From Nomia melanderi (Eukaryota > Arthropoda > Insecta > Hymenoptera > Halictidae), in the NCBI RefSeq assembly GCF_051020985.1, contig NW_027475138.1, positions 3,534,001 through 3,598,000 of the forward strand: a stretch of DNA of 64,000 nucleotides, in the 5' to 3' direction. Below the pieces are notes generated by a model, which searched no databases, was not told where the DNA came from, and saw nothing but the letters and a program-made list of their open reading frames with translations. Shown one piece after another: positions 1-12,900 of the stretch. Each line of letters starts with the position of its first letter. Position 1 is the stretch's first letter. The translations under genes and the position numbers were made by a program.

Positions 1-966
1 ACTTTCACGGTCGGTGTAAAATCCAATATATATCTGGTGATATCTCGGGTGCTATTAGAGATAGCGCAATAAACCAAAGTGACTTATCTGCAGGAGGCCC
101 TGGCGCATGAACCTGTGCAACGGGAACGACCTCGGACCACCAGGGGCCGAGAAAACGACCGTCTCATGGGGCCGGACACTCAGGGTCAGGGAAAAATCCA
201 ATATATAGGTGGTGATATCTCGGGTGCTATTACAGATAGCGCAATAAGTCAAAGTGCATTATCTGTAGGAGACCCTGGCGCATGAACCTGTGCAGCGGGA
301 ACGACCTCGGACCACCAGGGGCCGAGAAAACCACAGTCTCATGGGGCCGTTCACTCAGGGTCAGGGAAAAATCCAATATATATCTGGTGATATCTCGGGT
401 GCTATTACAAATAGCGCAATAAATCAAAGTGCATTGTCTGTAGGAGACCCTGGCGCATGAACCTGTGCAGCGGGAACGACCTCGGACCACCAGGGGCCGA
501 GAAAACGACCGTCTCATGGGGCCGGACTTTCACGGTCGGTGTAAAATCCAATATATATCTGGTGATATCTCGGGTGCTATTAGAGATAGCGCAATAAACC
601 AAAGTGAATTATCTGCAGGAGGCCCTGGCGCATGAATCTGTGCAACGGGAACGACCTCGGACCTCCAGGGGCCGAGAAAACCACAGTCTCATGGGGCCGG
701 ACACTCAGGGTCAGGGGAAAATCCAATATATATCTGGTGATATCCCGGGTGCTATTAGAGATAGCGCAATAAATCAAAGTGCATTGTCTGTAGGAGGCCC
801 TGGCGCATGAATCAGTGCAGCGGGAACGACCTCGGAACACCAGGGGCCGAGAAAACGACCGTCTCATGGGGCCGGACGCTCAGGGTCAGGGAAAAATCCA
901 ATATATAGGTGGTGATATCTCGGGTGCTATTACAGATAGCGCAATAAATCAAAGTGCATTGTCTGT
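1..966. repeat. Left segment with 3-mer (525-bp) periodicity
   Basis: The rare word gtcggtgtaaaatcc occurs at the left end and again 525 bases later, with similar flanks (A-type monomer after it, acctgtgcaacggg-like sequence downstream). Monomers here carry the marker gagaccctggcgcatgaac. The same marker family continues into the 700-bp repeat to the right, so this looks like an older register of the same subfamily. Confidence 0.6.
88..93. other. PstI site CTGCAG marking A-type monomers (first example)
   Basis: A-type monomers read gaattatctgcagg and B-type monomers read gcattgtctgtagg at the same position, so CTGCAG versus CTGTAG is a simple class marker. The A block usually travels with tagag and aataaacc upstream, the B block with tacag and aataaatc. 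Hybrids (tagag with gcattgtctgtagg) are common, for example near 745-796, which shows exchange within the monomer. Confidence 0.75.
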
Positions 967-2386
967 AGGAGGCCCTGGCGCATGAACCTGTGCAGCGGCA
1001 ACGACCTCGGACCACCAGGGGCCGAGAAAACCACAGTCTCATGGGGCCGGACACTCAGGGTCAGGGGAAAATCCAATATATATCTGGTGATATCTCGGGT
1101 GCTATTAGAGATAGCGCAATAAATCAAAGTGCATTGTCTGTAGGAGGCCCTGGCGCATGCATCTGTGCAGCGGGAACGACCTCGGAACACCAGGGACCGA
1201 GAAAACCACCGTCTCCTGGGGCCGGACACTCAGGGTCAGTGAAAAATCCAATATATATGTGGTGATATCTCGGGTGCTATTACAGATAGCGCAATAAATC
1301 AAAGTGCATTGTCTGTAGGAGACCCTGGCGCATGAAACTGTGCAGCGGGAACGACCTCGGACCACCAGGGGCTGAGAAAACGACCGTCTCATGGGGCCGG
1401 ACTTTCAGGGTCGGTGTAAAATCCAATATATATCTGGTGATATCTCGGGTGCTATTAGAGATAGCGCAATAAACCAAAGTAAATTATCTGCAGGAGGCCC
1501 TGGCGCATGAATCTGTGCAACGGGAACGACCTCGGACCACGAGGGGCCGAAAAAACGACCGTCTCATGGGGCCGGACGCTCAGGGTCAGTGATAAATCCA
1601 ATATATATCTGGTGATATCTCGGGTGCTATTAGAGATAGCGCAATAAACCAAAGTGAATTAACTGCAGGAGGCCCTGGCGCATGAACCTGTGCAGCGGCA
1701 ACGACCTCGGAACACCAGGGGCCGAGAAAACCACAGTCTCATGAGGCCGGACACTCAGGGTCAGGGGAAAATCCAATATATATCTGGTGATATCTCGGGT
1801 GCTATTAGAGATAGCGCAATAAATCAAAGTGCATTGTCTGTAGGAGGCCCTGGCGCATGCATCTGTGCAGCGGGAACGACCTCGGAACACCAGGGACCGA
1901 GAAAACCACCGTCTCCTGGGGCCGGACACTTAGGGTCAGTGAAAAATCCAATATATATGTGGTGATATCTCGGGTGCTATTACAGATAGCGCAATAAATC
2001 AAAGTGCATTGTCTGTAGGAGACCCTGGCGCATGAAACTGTGCAGCGGGAACGACCTCGGACCACCAGGGGCTGAGAAAACGACCGTCTCATGGGGCCGG
2101 ACTTTCAGGGTCGGTGTAAAATCCAATATATATCTGGTGATATCTCGGGTGCTATTAGAGATAGCGCAATAAACCAAAGTAAATTATCTGCAGGAGGCCC
2201 TGGCGCATGAATCTGTGCAACGGGAACGACCTCGGACCACGAGGGGCCGAGAAAACGACCGTCTCATGGGGCCGGACGCTCAGGGTCAGTGATAAATCCA
2301 ATATATATCTGGTGATATCTCGGGTGCTATTAGAGATAGCGCAATAAACCAAAGTGAATTAACTGCAGGAGGCCCTGGCGCATGAA
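967..2386. repeat. Tandem 4-mer higher-order repeat, two copies of 700 bp
   Basis: Bases 967-1666 and 1667-2366 are the same four-monomer unit, and similarity runs on to 2386. The copies share rare words: acctgtgcagcggcaacg, ccgtctcctggggcc, an atatatgtggtg variant, and gtcggtgtaaaatcc. Few substitutions are visible, for example accaccagg/aacaccagg and catgggg/catgagg in the first monomer and cactcaggg/cacttaggg in the second. The unit length is exactly 4 x 175, so no indel separates the copies. Confidence 0.88.
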
Positions 2387-5340
2387 TCTGTGCAACGGGA
2401 ACGACCTCGGACCACCAGGGGCCGAGAAAACCACAGTCTCATGGGGCCGGACACTCAGGGTCAGGGGAAAATCCAAAATAGATCTGGTGATATCTCGGGT
2501 GCTATTACAGATAGCGCAATAAATCAAAGTGCATTGTCTGTAGGAGGCCCTGGCGCATGAATCTGTGCAACGGGAACGACCTCGGAACACCAGGGGCCGA
2601 GAAAACCACCGTCTCATGGGGCAGGACACTCAGGGTCAGTGAAAAATCCAATATATATCTGGTGATATCTCGGGTGCTATTACAGAAAGCGCAATAAATC
2701 AAAGTGCATTGTCTGTAGGAGACCCTGGCGCATGAACCTGTGCAGCGGGAACGTTCTCGGACCTCCAGGGGCCGAGAAAACCACAGTCTCATGGGGCCGG
2801 ACACTCAGGGTCAGGGGAAAATCCAATATATATCTGGTGATATCTCGGGTGCTATTAGAGATAGCGCAATAAATCAAAGTGAGTTATCTGCAGGAGGCCC
2901 TGGCGCATGAATCTGTGCAGCGGGAACGACCTCGGACCACCAGGGGCCGAGACAACCACCGTCTCATGGGGCCGGACACTCTGGGTCAGGGAAAAATCCA
3001 ATATATATCTTGTGATATCTCGGGTGCTATTAGAGATAGCGCAATAAACCAAAGTGAATTATCTGCAGGAGGCCCTGGCGCATGAATCTGTGCAGCGGGA
3101 ACGTCCTCGGACCACCAGGGGCCGAGAAAACCACCGTCTCATGGGGCCGGACACTCAGGGTCAGGGAAAAATCCAATATATATCTGGTGATATCTCGGCT
3201 GCTATTAGAGATAGCGCAACAAATCAAAGTGCATTGTCTGTAGGAGGCCCTGGCGCATGAATCTGGCCAGCGGGAATGACCTTGGAACACGAGGGGCCGA
3301 GAAAACCACAGTCTCATGGAGCCGGACACACAGGGTCAGGGAAAAATGCAATATATATCTGGTGATATCTCGGGTGCCATTAGAGATAGCGCAATAAATC
3401 AAAGTGCGTTGTCTGTAGAATGCCCTGGCGCATGAATCTGGCCAGCGGGAACGACCTCGGACCACCAGGGGCCGAGAAAACCACCGTCTCATGGGGCCGG
3501 ACACTCAGGGTCAGGGAAAAATCCAATATATATCTGGTGATATCTCGGCTGCTATTAGAGATAGCGCAACAAATCAAAGTGCTTTGTCTGTAGGAGGCCC
3601 TGGCGCATGAATCTGTGCAGCTCGAACGACCTCCGACCACCAGGGGCCGAGAAAACCACCGTCTCATGGGGCCGGACACTCAGGGTCAGGGAAAAATCCA
3701 ATATATATCTGGTGATATCTCGGGTGCGATTACAGATAGCGCAATAAATCAAAGTGCATTGTCTGTAGGAGGCCCTGGCGCATGAATCTGGACAGCGGGA
3801 ACGACCTCGGACCACCAGGGGCCGAGGAAACCACCGTCTCATGGGGCCGGACACTCAGGGTCAGGGAAAAATCCAATATATATCTGGTGATATCTCGGGT
3901 ACTATTACAGATAGCACAATAAATCAAAGTGCATTGTCTGTAGGAGGCCCTGGCGCATGAATCTGTGCAGCTCGGACGAACTCGGAACACCATGGGCCGA
4001 GAAAACCACAGTCACATGGGGACGGACACTCAGGGTCAGGGGAAAATCCAATATATATCTGGTGATATCTCGGGTGCCATTAGAGATAGCGCAATAAATC
4101 AAAGTGCGTTGTCTGTAGAATGCCCTGGCGCATGAATCTGGCCAGCGGGAACGACCTCGGACCACCAGGGGCCGAGAAAACCACCGTCTCATGGGGCCGG
4201 ACACTCAGGGTCAGGGAAAAATCCAATATATATGTGGTGATATCTCGGGTGTTATTACAGATAGCGCAATAAATCAAAGTGCATTGTCTGTAGGTGGCAC
4301 TGGCGCATGAATCTGTGCAGCTCGAACGACCTCGGACAAACAGGGGCCGAGAAAGCCACCGTCTCATGGGGCCGGACACTCAGGGTCAGGGGAAAATCCA
4401 ATATACATCTGGTGATATCGCGGGTGCTATTAGAGATAGCGCAATAAACCCAAGTGAGTTACCTGCAGGAGGCCCTGGCGCATGCATCTGTGCAGCGGGA
4501 ACGACCACGGACCACCAGGGGGCGAGAAAACCACAGTCACATGGGGCCGGACTCACAGGGTCAGGGGAAAATTCAATATATATCTGGTGATATCTCGGGT
4601 GCTATTAGAGATAGCGCAATAAATCAAAGTGCATTGTCTGTAGGAGGCCCTGGCGCATGAATCTGGCAAGCGGGAAAGCCCTCGGACCACCACGGGCCGA
4701 GAAAACTACCGTCTCATGGGGCCGGTCATTCAGGGTCAGGGAAAAATCCATTATAAATCAGGTGATATCTCGGGTGCTATTTGAGATAGCGCGATAAATC
4801 AAAGTGCATTGTCTGCAGGAGGCCCTAGCGCATGAATCTGTGCAGCGGGAACGACCTCGGACCACCAGGGGCCGAGAAAATCACCGTCTCATGGGGCCGG
4901 ACTGTCAGGGTTAGGGAAAAATCCGATATATATCTGGTGATGTCTCGGGTGCTATTAGAGATAGCGCAATAAACCAAAGTGAATTATCTGCAGGAGGTCC
5001 TGGCGCATGCATCTGTGCAGCGGGAACGACCTCGGACCACCAGGGGCCAAGAACACCACCGTCTCATGGGACCGGACACTCAGGGACAGGGGAAAATCCA
5101 ATATATACCTGGTGATATCTCGGGTGCTATTAGAGATAGCGCAATAAACCAAAGTGAATTATCTGCAGGAAACCCTGGCGCATGAATCTGTTCAGCGGGA
5201 TCGTACTCGGACCACGAGGGAACGAGAAAACCATCGACACATGGGGCCGGACTGTCAGGGTCAGGGAAAAATCCAATATATATCTGGTGATATCTCGGGT
5301 GCTATTACAGATAGCGCAATAAATCAAAGTGCATTGTCAG
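2387..5340. repeat. Least homogenised stretch of monomers, no long higher-order copy seen
   Basis: About 17 monomers, all in phase, carry many private substitutions, for example gtctgtagaatgccctgg, aactcggaacaccatggg and ccatcgacacatgggg. I found no block of more than about 200 bases here that reappears elsewhere. The exception is 3349-3533, which is repeated exactly at 4049-4233 (offset 700, a 4-mer register). This part probably escaped the recent amplifications that shaped the rest of the window. Confidence 0.65.
3349..4233. repeat. 700-bp-offset partial duplication (3349-3533 and 4049-4233)
   Basis: A 185-base word containing cgggtgccattagag, gcgttgtctgtagaatgcc and atctggccagcggg is identical at both places. 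The three monomers between the copies are only ordinarily similar to the surrounding ones. Either a 4-mer duplication has decayed apart from this patch, or a conversion tract was copied over 700 bases. Confidence 0.7.
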
Positions 5341-5952
5341 TAGGAGGCCGTGGCGCATGAATCTGGGCAGCGGGAACGACCTCGGACCACCAGGGGCCGA
5401 GAAGACCACCGTCTCATGGGGCCGGCCACTCAGGGTCAGGGGAAAATCCAATATAAATCTGGTGATATCTCGGGTGCTATTAGTGATAGCGCAATAAGCC
5501 AAAGGGAATTATCTGCAGGAGGCCCTGGCGCATGCATCTGTGCAGCGGGAACGACCTAGGACCACCAGGGGCCGAGAAAACCACCGTCTCATGGGGCCGG
5601 ACACTCAGGGTAAGGGAAAAATCCAATATATATCTGGTGATATCTCGGGTGCTATTATAGATAGCGCAATAAACCAAAGTGAGTTATCTGTAGGAGGCCC
5701 TGGCGCATGAATCTGTGCAGCGGGAACTACCTCGGACCACCAGGGGCCGAGTAAACCACCGTCCCGAGGGGCCGGACACTTAGGGTCAGGGAAAAATCCC
5801 ATATATATCTGGTGATATCTTGGGTGCTGTTAGAGATAGCGCAATAAACCAAAGTGAATTATCTGCAGGAAGCCCTGGCGCATGATTCTGTGCAGCGGGA
5901 ACGACCTCGGACCACCAGGAGCCGAGAAAATCACCGTCTCATGGGGCCGGAC
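5341..5952. repeat. Dispersed block, copy 1 of about 612 bp (partner 21264-21875)
   Basis: The block matches 21264-21875 at an offset of 15,923 bases with one early difference (5920) until the match fades after about 5931-5952. Shared rare words are ccaatataaatctgg, gccaaagggaattatctg, cgacctaggaccaccagg, ccgtcccgaggggccgg and tcttgggtgctgttagag. The offset is 91 monomers minus 2 bases, and the 2 bases are explained by single-base deletions lying between the copies. Confidence 0.85.
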
Positions 5953-6100
5953 TGTAAGGGTCAGGGAAAAACCCAATATATATCTGGTGATATCTAGGGT
6001 GCTATTAGAGATACCGCAATAAATCAAAGTGCATTGTCTGTAGGAGGCCCTGGCGAATGGATCTGTGCAGCAGGAACGACCTCGGACCACCAGGGGCCGA

Positions 6101-6155
6101 GAAAATTAGTGATATTCGGAATCCGTCACCCAAGATCATGTAAAAATGCAGCATA
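6101..6155. repeat. C1 variant block, first of 18 (divergent segment in a normal-length monomer)
   Basis: After gccgagaaaa the usual ccaccgtctcatggggccgg is replaced by a block with gatattcggaatccgtcacc, then caaggtcatgtaaaaatcc and gcatat, and the monomer continues normally. Length is unchanged. The block starts near 6101, 11001, 13275, 14851, 17125, 18001, 22023, 23947, 25693, 31111, 31638, 44407, 44580, 45106, 45629, 48487, 50059 and 57756. Most C1 monomers also carry a linked left flank, ggcgaatgaatctgtg then gcaggaacgacc. The first 25 bases of the block share only about a third of positions with the consensus. Confidence 0.85.
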
Positions 6156-7160
6156 CATCTGGTGATATCTCGGGTGCTATTACAGATAGCGCAATAAATC
6201 AAAGTGCATTGTCTGTAGGAGGCCCTGGCGCACGAATCTGTGCAGCGGGAACGACCTCGGACCACCAGGGGCCGAGAAGACCACAGTCTCATGGGTCCGG
6301 ACACTCAGGGTCAGGGAAAAATCCCATATATATCTGGTGATATCTTGGGTGCTGTTAGAGAAAGCGCAATAAACCAAAGTGAATTATCTGCAGGAGGCCC
6401 TGGCGCATGAATCTGTGCTGCGGGAACGACCTCGGTCCACCAGGGGCCGAGAAAACCACCGTCTCATGGGGCTGGACACTCAGGGTGAGGGAAATATCCA
6501 ATATATATCTGGTGATATCTCGGCTGCTATTACAGATAGCGCAATAAATCAAAGTGCATTGTCAGTAGGAGGCCGTGGCGCATGAATCTGGGCAGCGGGA
6601 ACGACCTCGGACCACCAGGGGCCGAGAAGACCACCGTCTCATGGGGCCGGCCACTCAGGGTCAGGGGAAAATCCAATATATATCTGGTGATATCTCGGGT
6701 GCTATTAGAGATAGCGCAATAAACCAAAGTGAATTATCTGCAGGAGGCCCTGGCGCATGAATCTGTGCAACGGGAACGACCTCGGACCACCAGGGGCCGA
6801 GAAAACCACAGTCTAATAGGGCCGGACACTCAGGGTCAGGGCAAAATCCAATATATATCTGGTGATATTTCGGGTGCTATTAGAGATAGCGCAATAAACC
6901 AAAGTGAATTATCTGCAGGAGGCCCTGGCGCATGAATGTGTGCAGCGGGAACGACCTCGGGCCACCAGGGGCCGAGAAAACCGCCGTCTCATGGGGCCGG
7001 ACACTCAGGGTCAGGGAAAAATCCAATATATATCTGGTGATAACACGGGCGCTATTACAGATAGCGCAATAAATCAAAGTGCATTGTCAGTAGGAGGCCG
7101 TGGCGCATGAATCTGGGCAGCGGGAACGACCTCGGATCACCAGGGGCCGAGAAAACCACC

Positions 7161-7203
7161 GACACATGGGGCCGGACACCCTAGGTCATGTAAAAATCCA
7201 GCA
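7161..7203. repeat. C3 hybrid monomer (canonical left, C1-like right), first of 3
   Basis: The block begins as a canonical monomer (ccgacacatggggccggac) and then switches to accctaggtcatgtaaaaa and tccagcatat as in C1. Two further copies near 10491 and 14341 belong to the 22-mer unit. The switch point marks an exchange between a canonical and a C1 monomer inside the block. Confidence 0.75.
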
Positions 7204-7255
7204 TATATCTGGTGATATCTCGGGTGCTATTAGAGATAGCGCGATAAATCAAAGA

Positions 7256-7957
7256 GAATTATCTGCAGGAGGCCCTGGCGCATGAATGTGTGCAGCGGGA
7301 ACGACCTCGGACCACCAGGGGCCGAGAAAACCACAGTCTCATGGGGCCGGACACTCAGGGTCAGGGAAAAATCCAATATATATCTTGTGATATCTCGGGT
7401 GCTATTACAGATAGCGCAATAAATCAAAGTGCGTTGTCTGTAGGAGGCTCTGGCGCATGAATCTGTGCAGCGGGAACGACCTCGGACCACTAGGGGCCGA
7501 GAAAACCACAGTCTCATGGGGCCGGACACTCAGGGTCAGTGGAAAATCCAATATATATCTGGTGATATCTCGGGTGCTATTACAGATAGCGCAATAAATC
7601 AAAGTGCGTTGTCTGTAGGAGGCCCTGGTGCATGAATTTGTGCAGCGGGAACTACCTCGGACCACCAGGGGCTGAGAAAACCACCGTCCCGAGGGGCCGG
7701 ACACTTAGGGTCAGGGAAAAATCCCATATATATCTGGTGATATCTTGGGTGCTGTTAGAGATAGCGCAATAAACCAAAGTGAATTATCTGCAGGAGGCCG
7801 TGGCGCATGAATCTGGGCAGCGGGAACGACCTCGGACCCCCAGGGGCCGAGAAAACCACCGTCTCATGGGGCTGGACACTCAGGGTGAGGGAAATATCCA
7901 ATATATATCTGGTGATATCTCGGGTGCTATTACAGATAGCGCAATAAATCAAAGTGC
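7256..7957. repeat. 22-mer register, left partial copy (matches 11106-11807 and 14956-15657)
   Basis: This 702-base block recurs 3,850 bases to the right (22 monomers exactly) with one difference noticed (ggtg at 7629 versus ggcg). It recurs again another 3,850 bases on. It is therefore part of a third, incomplete copy of the 22-monomer unit described at 9961-17288. From about 7897 rightwards the sequence also matches a different register (see 7897-8467). Confidence 0.85.
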
Positions 7958-8467
7958 GTTGTCTGTAGGAGGCCCTGGCGCATGAATCTGTGCAGCGGGA
8001 ACGACCTCGAACCACCAGGGTCCGAGAAAACCACCGTCTCATGGGGCCGGACACTCAGGGTCAGGGGTAAATCCAATATATATCTGGTGATATCTCGGGT
8101 GCTATTACAGATAGCGCAATAAATCAAAGTGCGTTGTCTGTAGGAGGCTCTGGCGCATGAATCTGTGCAGCGGGAACGACCTCGGACCACTAGGGGCCGA
8201 GAAAACCACAGTCTCATGGGGCCGGACACTCAGGGTCAGTGGAAAATCCAATATATATCTGGTGATATCTCGGGTGCTATTACTGATAGCGCAATAAATC
8301 AAAGTGCATTGTCTGTAGGAGGCCGTGGCGCATGAATCTGGGCAGCGGGAACGACCTCGAACCACCAGGGGCCGAGAAGACCACCGTCTCATGGGGCCGG
8401 CCACTCAGGGTCAGGGGAAAATCCAATATATATCTGGTGATATCTCGGGTGCTATTAGAGATAGCGC
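7897..8467. repeat. Block in shifted register (matches 12447-13017 and 16297-16867)
   Basis: The 571-base match lies at an offset of 4,550 bases (26 monomers), whereas the block just to the left matches at 3,850 (22 monomers). The two matches overlap at 7897-7957. The left 22-mer copy therefore lacks four monomers (700 bp) present in the two right copies, with the exchange inside that 61-base overlap. Confidence 0.8.
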
Positions 8468-8934
8468 GATAAATCAAAGTGAATCATCTGCAGGAGGCCC
8501 TGGCGCATGAGTGTGTGCAGCGGGAACGACCTCGGACCACCAGGGGCCGAGAAAACCGCAGACTCATGGGGCCGGACACTCAGGGTCAGGGAAAAATCCA
8601 ATATATATCTGGTGATATCTCGGGCGCTATTAGAGATAGCGCAATAAACCAAAGTGAATTATCCGCAAGAGGCCCTGGCGCATGAATCTGTGCAGCGGGA
8701 ACGACCTCGGTCCACCAGGGGCCGAGAAAACCACCGTCTCATGGGGCTGGACACTCAGGGTGAGGGAAATATCCAATATATATCTGGTGATATCTCGGGT
8801 GCTATTACAGAGAGCGCAATAAATCATAGTGCGTTGTCTGTAGAAGGCCCTGGCGCATGAATCTGTGCAGCGGGAACGACCTCGGACCACTAGGGGACGA
8901 GAAAACCACAGTCTCATGGGGCCGGACACTCAGG

Positions 8935-9377
8935 GTCAGGGGAAAATCCAATATATATCTGGTGATATCTCAGGTGCTATTAGAGATAGCGCAATAAACC
9001 AAAGTGAATTATCTGCAGGAGGCCCTCGCGCATGAATCTGTGCAGCGGGAATGACCTCGGTCCACCAGGGGCCGAGAAAACCACCGTCTCATGGGGCTGG
9101 ACACTCAGGGTGAGGGAAATATCCAATATATATCTGGTGATATCTCGGGTGCTATTACAGATAGCGCAATAAATCAAAGTGCATTGTCTGTAGGAGGCCG
9201 TGGCGCATGAATCTGGGCAGCGGGAACGACCTCGGACCTCCAGGGGCCGAGAAGACCCCCGTCTCATGGGGCCGGCCACTCAGGGTCGGGGAAAAATCCA
9301 ATATATATCTGGTGATATCTCGGGTGCTATTAGAGATAGCGCAATAAATCAAAATGCATTGTCTGTAGGAGGCCCTG
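8935..9377. repeat. Dispersed block, copy 1 (matches 18559-19001)
   Basis: A 443-base match at an offset of 9,624 includes the rare words atctcaggtgctattag, ggccctcgcgcatg, gtgagggaaatatcc and gaagacccccgtctc. In copy 1 a C2 monomer follows (9424 onward). In copy 2 the array passes directly to the taacggggcc module, so one monomer is missing there. Confidence 0.85.
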
Positions 9378-9423
9378 TCGCATGATTCTGTGCAGCGGGA
9401 ACGACGTCGGACCACCAGGGGCC

Positions 9424-9510
9424 GAGAAAATTACAGATTCTCGGTATCCGCCACCCAAAGTCATGTAAAAATCCCGCATATATATGGAGCTTTCTCGGGT
9501 ACTATTACAG
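9424..9510. repeat. C2 variant block, first of 6
   Basis: C2 is related to C1 but has gattttcggtatccgccacc (cagattctcgg in this copy), caaagtcatgtaaaaatcc and then atatatggagctttctcggg in place of atatctggtgatatctcggg. It therefore loses the EcoRV site and inverted repeat 2. Copies start near 9424, 23247, 24475, 27090, 28139 and 32163. All lie left of 32.3 kb; none is seen in the 41-64 kb part. Confidence 0.83.
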
Positions 9511-9578
9511 ATAGCGCAATAAATCAAAGTGCACTGTCTGTAGGAGGCCCTGGCGCATGAATCTGGGCAGCGGGAACG

Positions 9579-9945
9579 ACCTCGGACCACCAGGGGCCGA
9601 GAAAATCACCGTCTAACGGGGCCGGACACTCAGGCTCAGGGGAAAATCCAATATATATCTGGCGATATCTCGGGTGCTATTACAGATAGCGCAATAAATC
9701 AAAGTGCATGGTCTGTAGGAGACCCTGGCGCATGCATCTGGCCAGCGGGAACGACCTCGGACCACCAGGGGCCGAGAAAACCACAGTCTCATTGGTCCGG
9801 ACACTCAGGGTCAGGGAAAAATCCAATATATATCTGGTGATATCTCGGGTGCTATTAGAGATAGCGCAATTAACAAAAGTGAATTATCTGCAGGAGGCCC
9901 TGGCGCATGCATCTGTGCAGCGGGAACGACCTCGGACCACCAGGG
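9579..9945. repeat. taacggggcc module, copy 1 of 4
   Basis: The module is recognised by ccgtctaacggggcc, caggctcagggg, atctggcgatatctcgg, gcatggtctgtaggagacc and gcatgcatctggccagcg in order. It matches 19028-19394 (offset 9,449) without a noticed difference. Related copies lie at about 23206-23630, where the preceding C2 monomer is also shared, and about 24950-25160. The gcatgcatc word creates SphI and NsiI sites. Confidence 0.85.
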
Positions 9946-9960
9946 TCCGAGAAAACCACC

Positions 9961-12900
9961 GTCTCATGGGGCCGCACACTCAGGGTCAGTGAAAAATCCA
10001 ATATATATCTGGTGATATCTCGGGTGCTATTACAGATAGCGCAATAAATCAAAGTGCATTGTCTGTAGGAGGCCCTGGCGCATGTATCTGTGCAGCGGGA
10101 ACGACCTCGGACCACCAGGGGCCGAGAAAACCACAGTCTCATGGCGCCGACCACTCAGGGTCTGGGGAAAATCCAATATATATCTGGTGATATCTCGGGT
10201 CCTATTACAGATGGCGAAATAAATCAAAGTGAATTATCTGCAGGAGTCCCTGGCGCATGAATCTGTGCAGCGGGAACGACCTCGGTCCACCAGGGGCCGA
10301 GAAAACTACCGTCTCATGGGGCCGGACACTCAGGGTCAGGGAAAAATCCAATATATATCTGGTGATATCTCGGGTGCTATTATAGATAGCGCAATAAACC
10401 AAAGTGAGTTATCTGTAGGAGGCCCTGGTGCATGAATCTGTGCAGCGGGAACGACCTCGGATCACCAGGGGCCGAGAAAACCACCGACACATGGGGCCGG
10501 ACACCCTAGGTCATGTAAAAATCCAGCATATATCTGGTGATATCTCGGGTGCTATTGCAGATAGCGCAATAAATCAAAGTGCATTGTCTGTAGGAGGCCC
10601 TGGCGCATGAATCTGGGCAGCGGGAACGACCTCGGACGACCAGGGGCCGAGAAAACCACCGTCTCATGGGGCCGGACACTCAGGGTCAGGGAAAAATCCA
10701 ATATATATCTGGTGATATCTTGGGTGCTATTACAGATAGCGCAATAAATCAAAGTGCGTTGTCTGTAGGAGGCCCTGGGGCATGAATCTGTGCAGCGGGA
10801 ACGACCTCGGACCACTAGGGGCCGAGAAAACCACAGTCTCATGGGGCCGGACACTCAGGGTCAGGGGAAAATCCAATATATATCTGGTGATATCTCGGGT
10901 GCTATTACGGACAGCGCAATAAATCAAAGTGCATTGTCTGTAGGAGGCACTGGCGAATGAATCTGTGCAGCAGGAACGACCTCGGACCACCAGTGGCCGA
11001 GAAAATTACAGATATTCGGAATCCGTCACCCAAGGTCATGTAAAAATCCAGCATATATCTGGTGATATCTCGGGTGCTATTAGAGATAGCGCGATAAATC
11101 AAAGTGAATTATCTGCAGGAGGCCCTGGCGCATGAATGTGTGCAGCGGGAACGACCTCGGACCACCAGGGGCCGAGAAAACCACAGTCTCATGGGGCCGG
11201 ACACTCAGGGTCAGGGAAAAATCCAATATATATCTTGTGATATCTCGGGTGCTATTACAGATAGCGCAATAAATCAAAGTGCGTTGTCTGTAGGAGGCTC
11301 TGGCGCATGAATCTGTGCAGCGGGAACGACCTCGGACCACTAGGGGCCGAGAAAACCACAGTCTCATGGGGCCGGACACTCAGGGTCAGTGGAAAATCCA
11401 ATATATATCTGGTGATATCTCGGGTGCTATTACAGATAGCGCAATAAATCAAAGTGCGTTGTCTGTAGGAGGCCCTGGCGCATGAATTTGTGCAGCGGGA
11501 ACTACCTCGGACCACCAGGGGCTGAGAAAACCACCGTCCCGAGGGGCCGGACACTTAGGGTCAGGGAAAAATCCCATATATATCTGGTGATATCTTGGGT
11601 GCTGTTAGAGATAGCGCAATAAACCAAAGTGAATTATCTGCAGGAGGCCGTGGCGCATGAATCTGGGCAGCGGGAACGACCTCGGACCCCCAGGGGCCGA
11701 GAAAACCACCGTCTCATGGGGCTGGACACTCAGGGTGAGGGAAATATCCAATATATATCTGGTGATATCTCGGGTGCTATTACAGATAGCGCAATAAATC
11801 AAAGTGCATTGTCCGTAGGAGGCCCTGGCGCATGAATCTGTGCAGCGGGAACGACCTAGGACCACCAGGGGCCGAGAAAACCACCGTCTCATGGGGCCGG
11901 CCACTCAGTGTCTGGGGAAAATCCAATATATATCTGGTGATATCTCGGGTGCTATTAGAGATAGAGCAATAAATCAAAGTGCATTGTCTGTAGGAGGCAC
12001 TGGCGCATGAATCTGGGCAGCGGGAACGACCTCGGACCACCAGGGGCCGAGAAGACCACCGTCTCATGGGGCCGGCCACTCAGGGTCAGGGGAAAATCCA
12101 ATATATATCTGGTGATATCTCGGCTGCTATTAGAGATAGCGCAATAAGCCAAAGGGAATTATCTGCAGGAGGCCCTGGCGCAAGCATCTGTGCAGCGGGA
12201 ACGACCTAGGACCACCAGGGGCCGAGAAAACCACCGTCTCATGGGGCCGGACACACAGGGTCAGGGGAAAATCCAAAATATATCTGGTGATATCTCGGGT
12301 GCTATTACAGATAGCGCAATAAATCAAAGTGCGTTGTCTGTAGGAGGCTCTGGCGCATGAATCTGTGCAGCGGGAACGACCTCGGACCACTAGGGGCCGA
12401 GAAAACCACAGTCTCATGGGGCCGGACACTCAGGGTCAGGGGAAAATCCAATATATATCTGGTGATATCTCGGGTGCTATTACAGATAGCGCAATAAATC
12501 AAAGTGCGTTGTCTGTAGGAGGCCCTGGCGCATGAATCTGTGCAGCGGGAACGACCTCGAACCACCAGGGTCCGAGAAAACCACCGTCTCATGGGGCCGG
12601 ACACTCAGGGTCAGGGGTAAATCCAATATATATCTGGTGATATCTCGGGTGCTATTACAGATAGCGCAATAAATCAAAGTGCGTTGTCTGTAGGAGGCTC
12701 TGGCGCATGAATCTGTGCAGCGGGAACGACCTCGGACCACTAGGGGCCGAGAAAACCACAGTCTCATGGGGCCGGACACTCAGGGTCAGTGGAAAATCCA
12801 ATATATATCTGGTGATATCTCGGGTGCTATTACTGATAGCGCAATAAATCAAAGTGCATTGTCTGTAGGAGGCCGTGGCGCATGAATCTGGGCAGCGGGA

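Noticed and set aside
6101..6155. CENP-B box in the C1 block (ttcggaatccgtcaccc)
   Set aside because: After TTCG the required A and CGGG positions do not match, and no other segment of the consensus on either strand fits the core.
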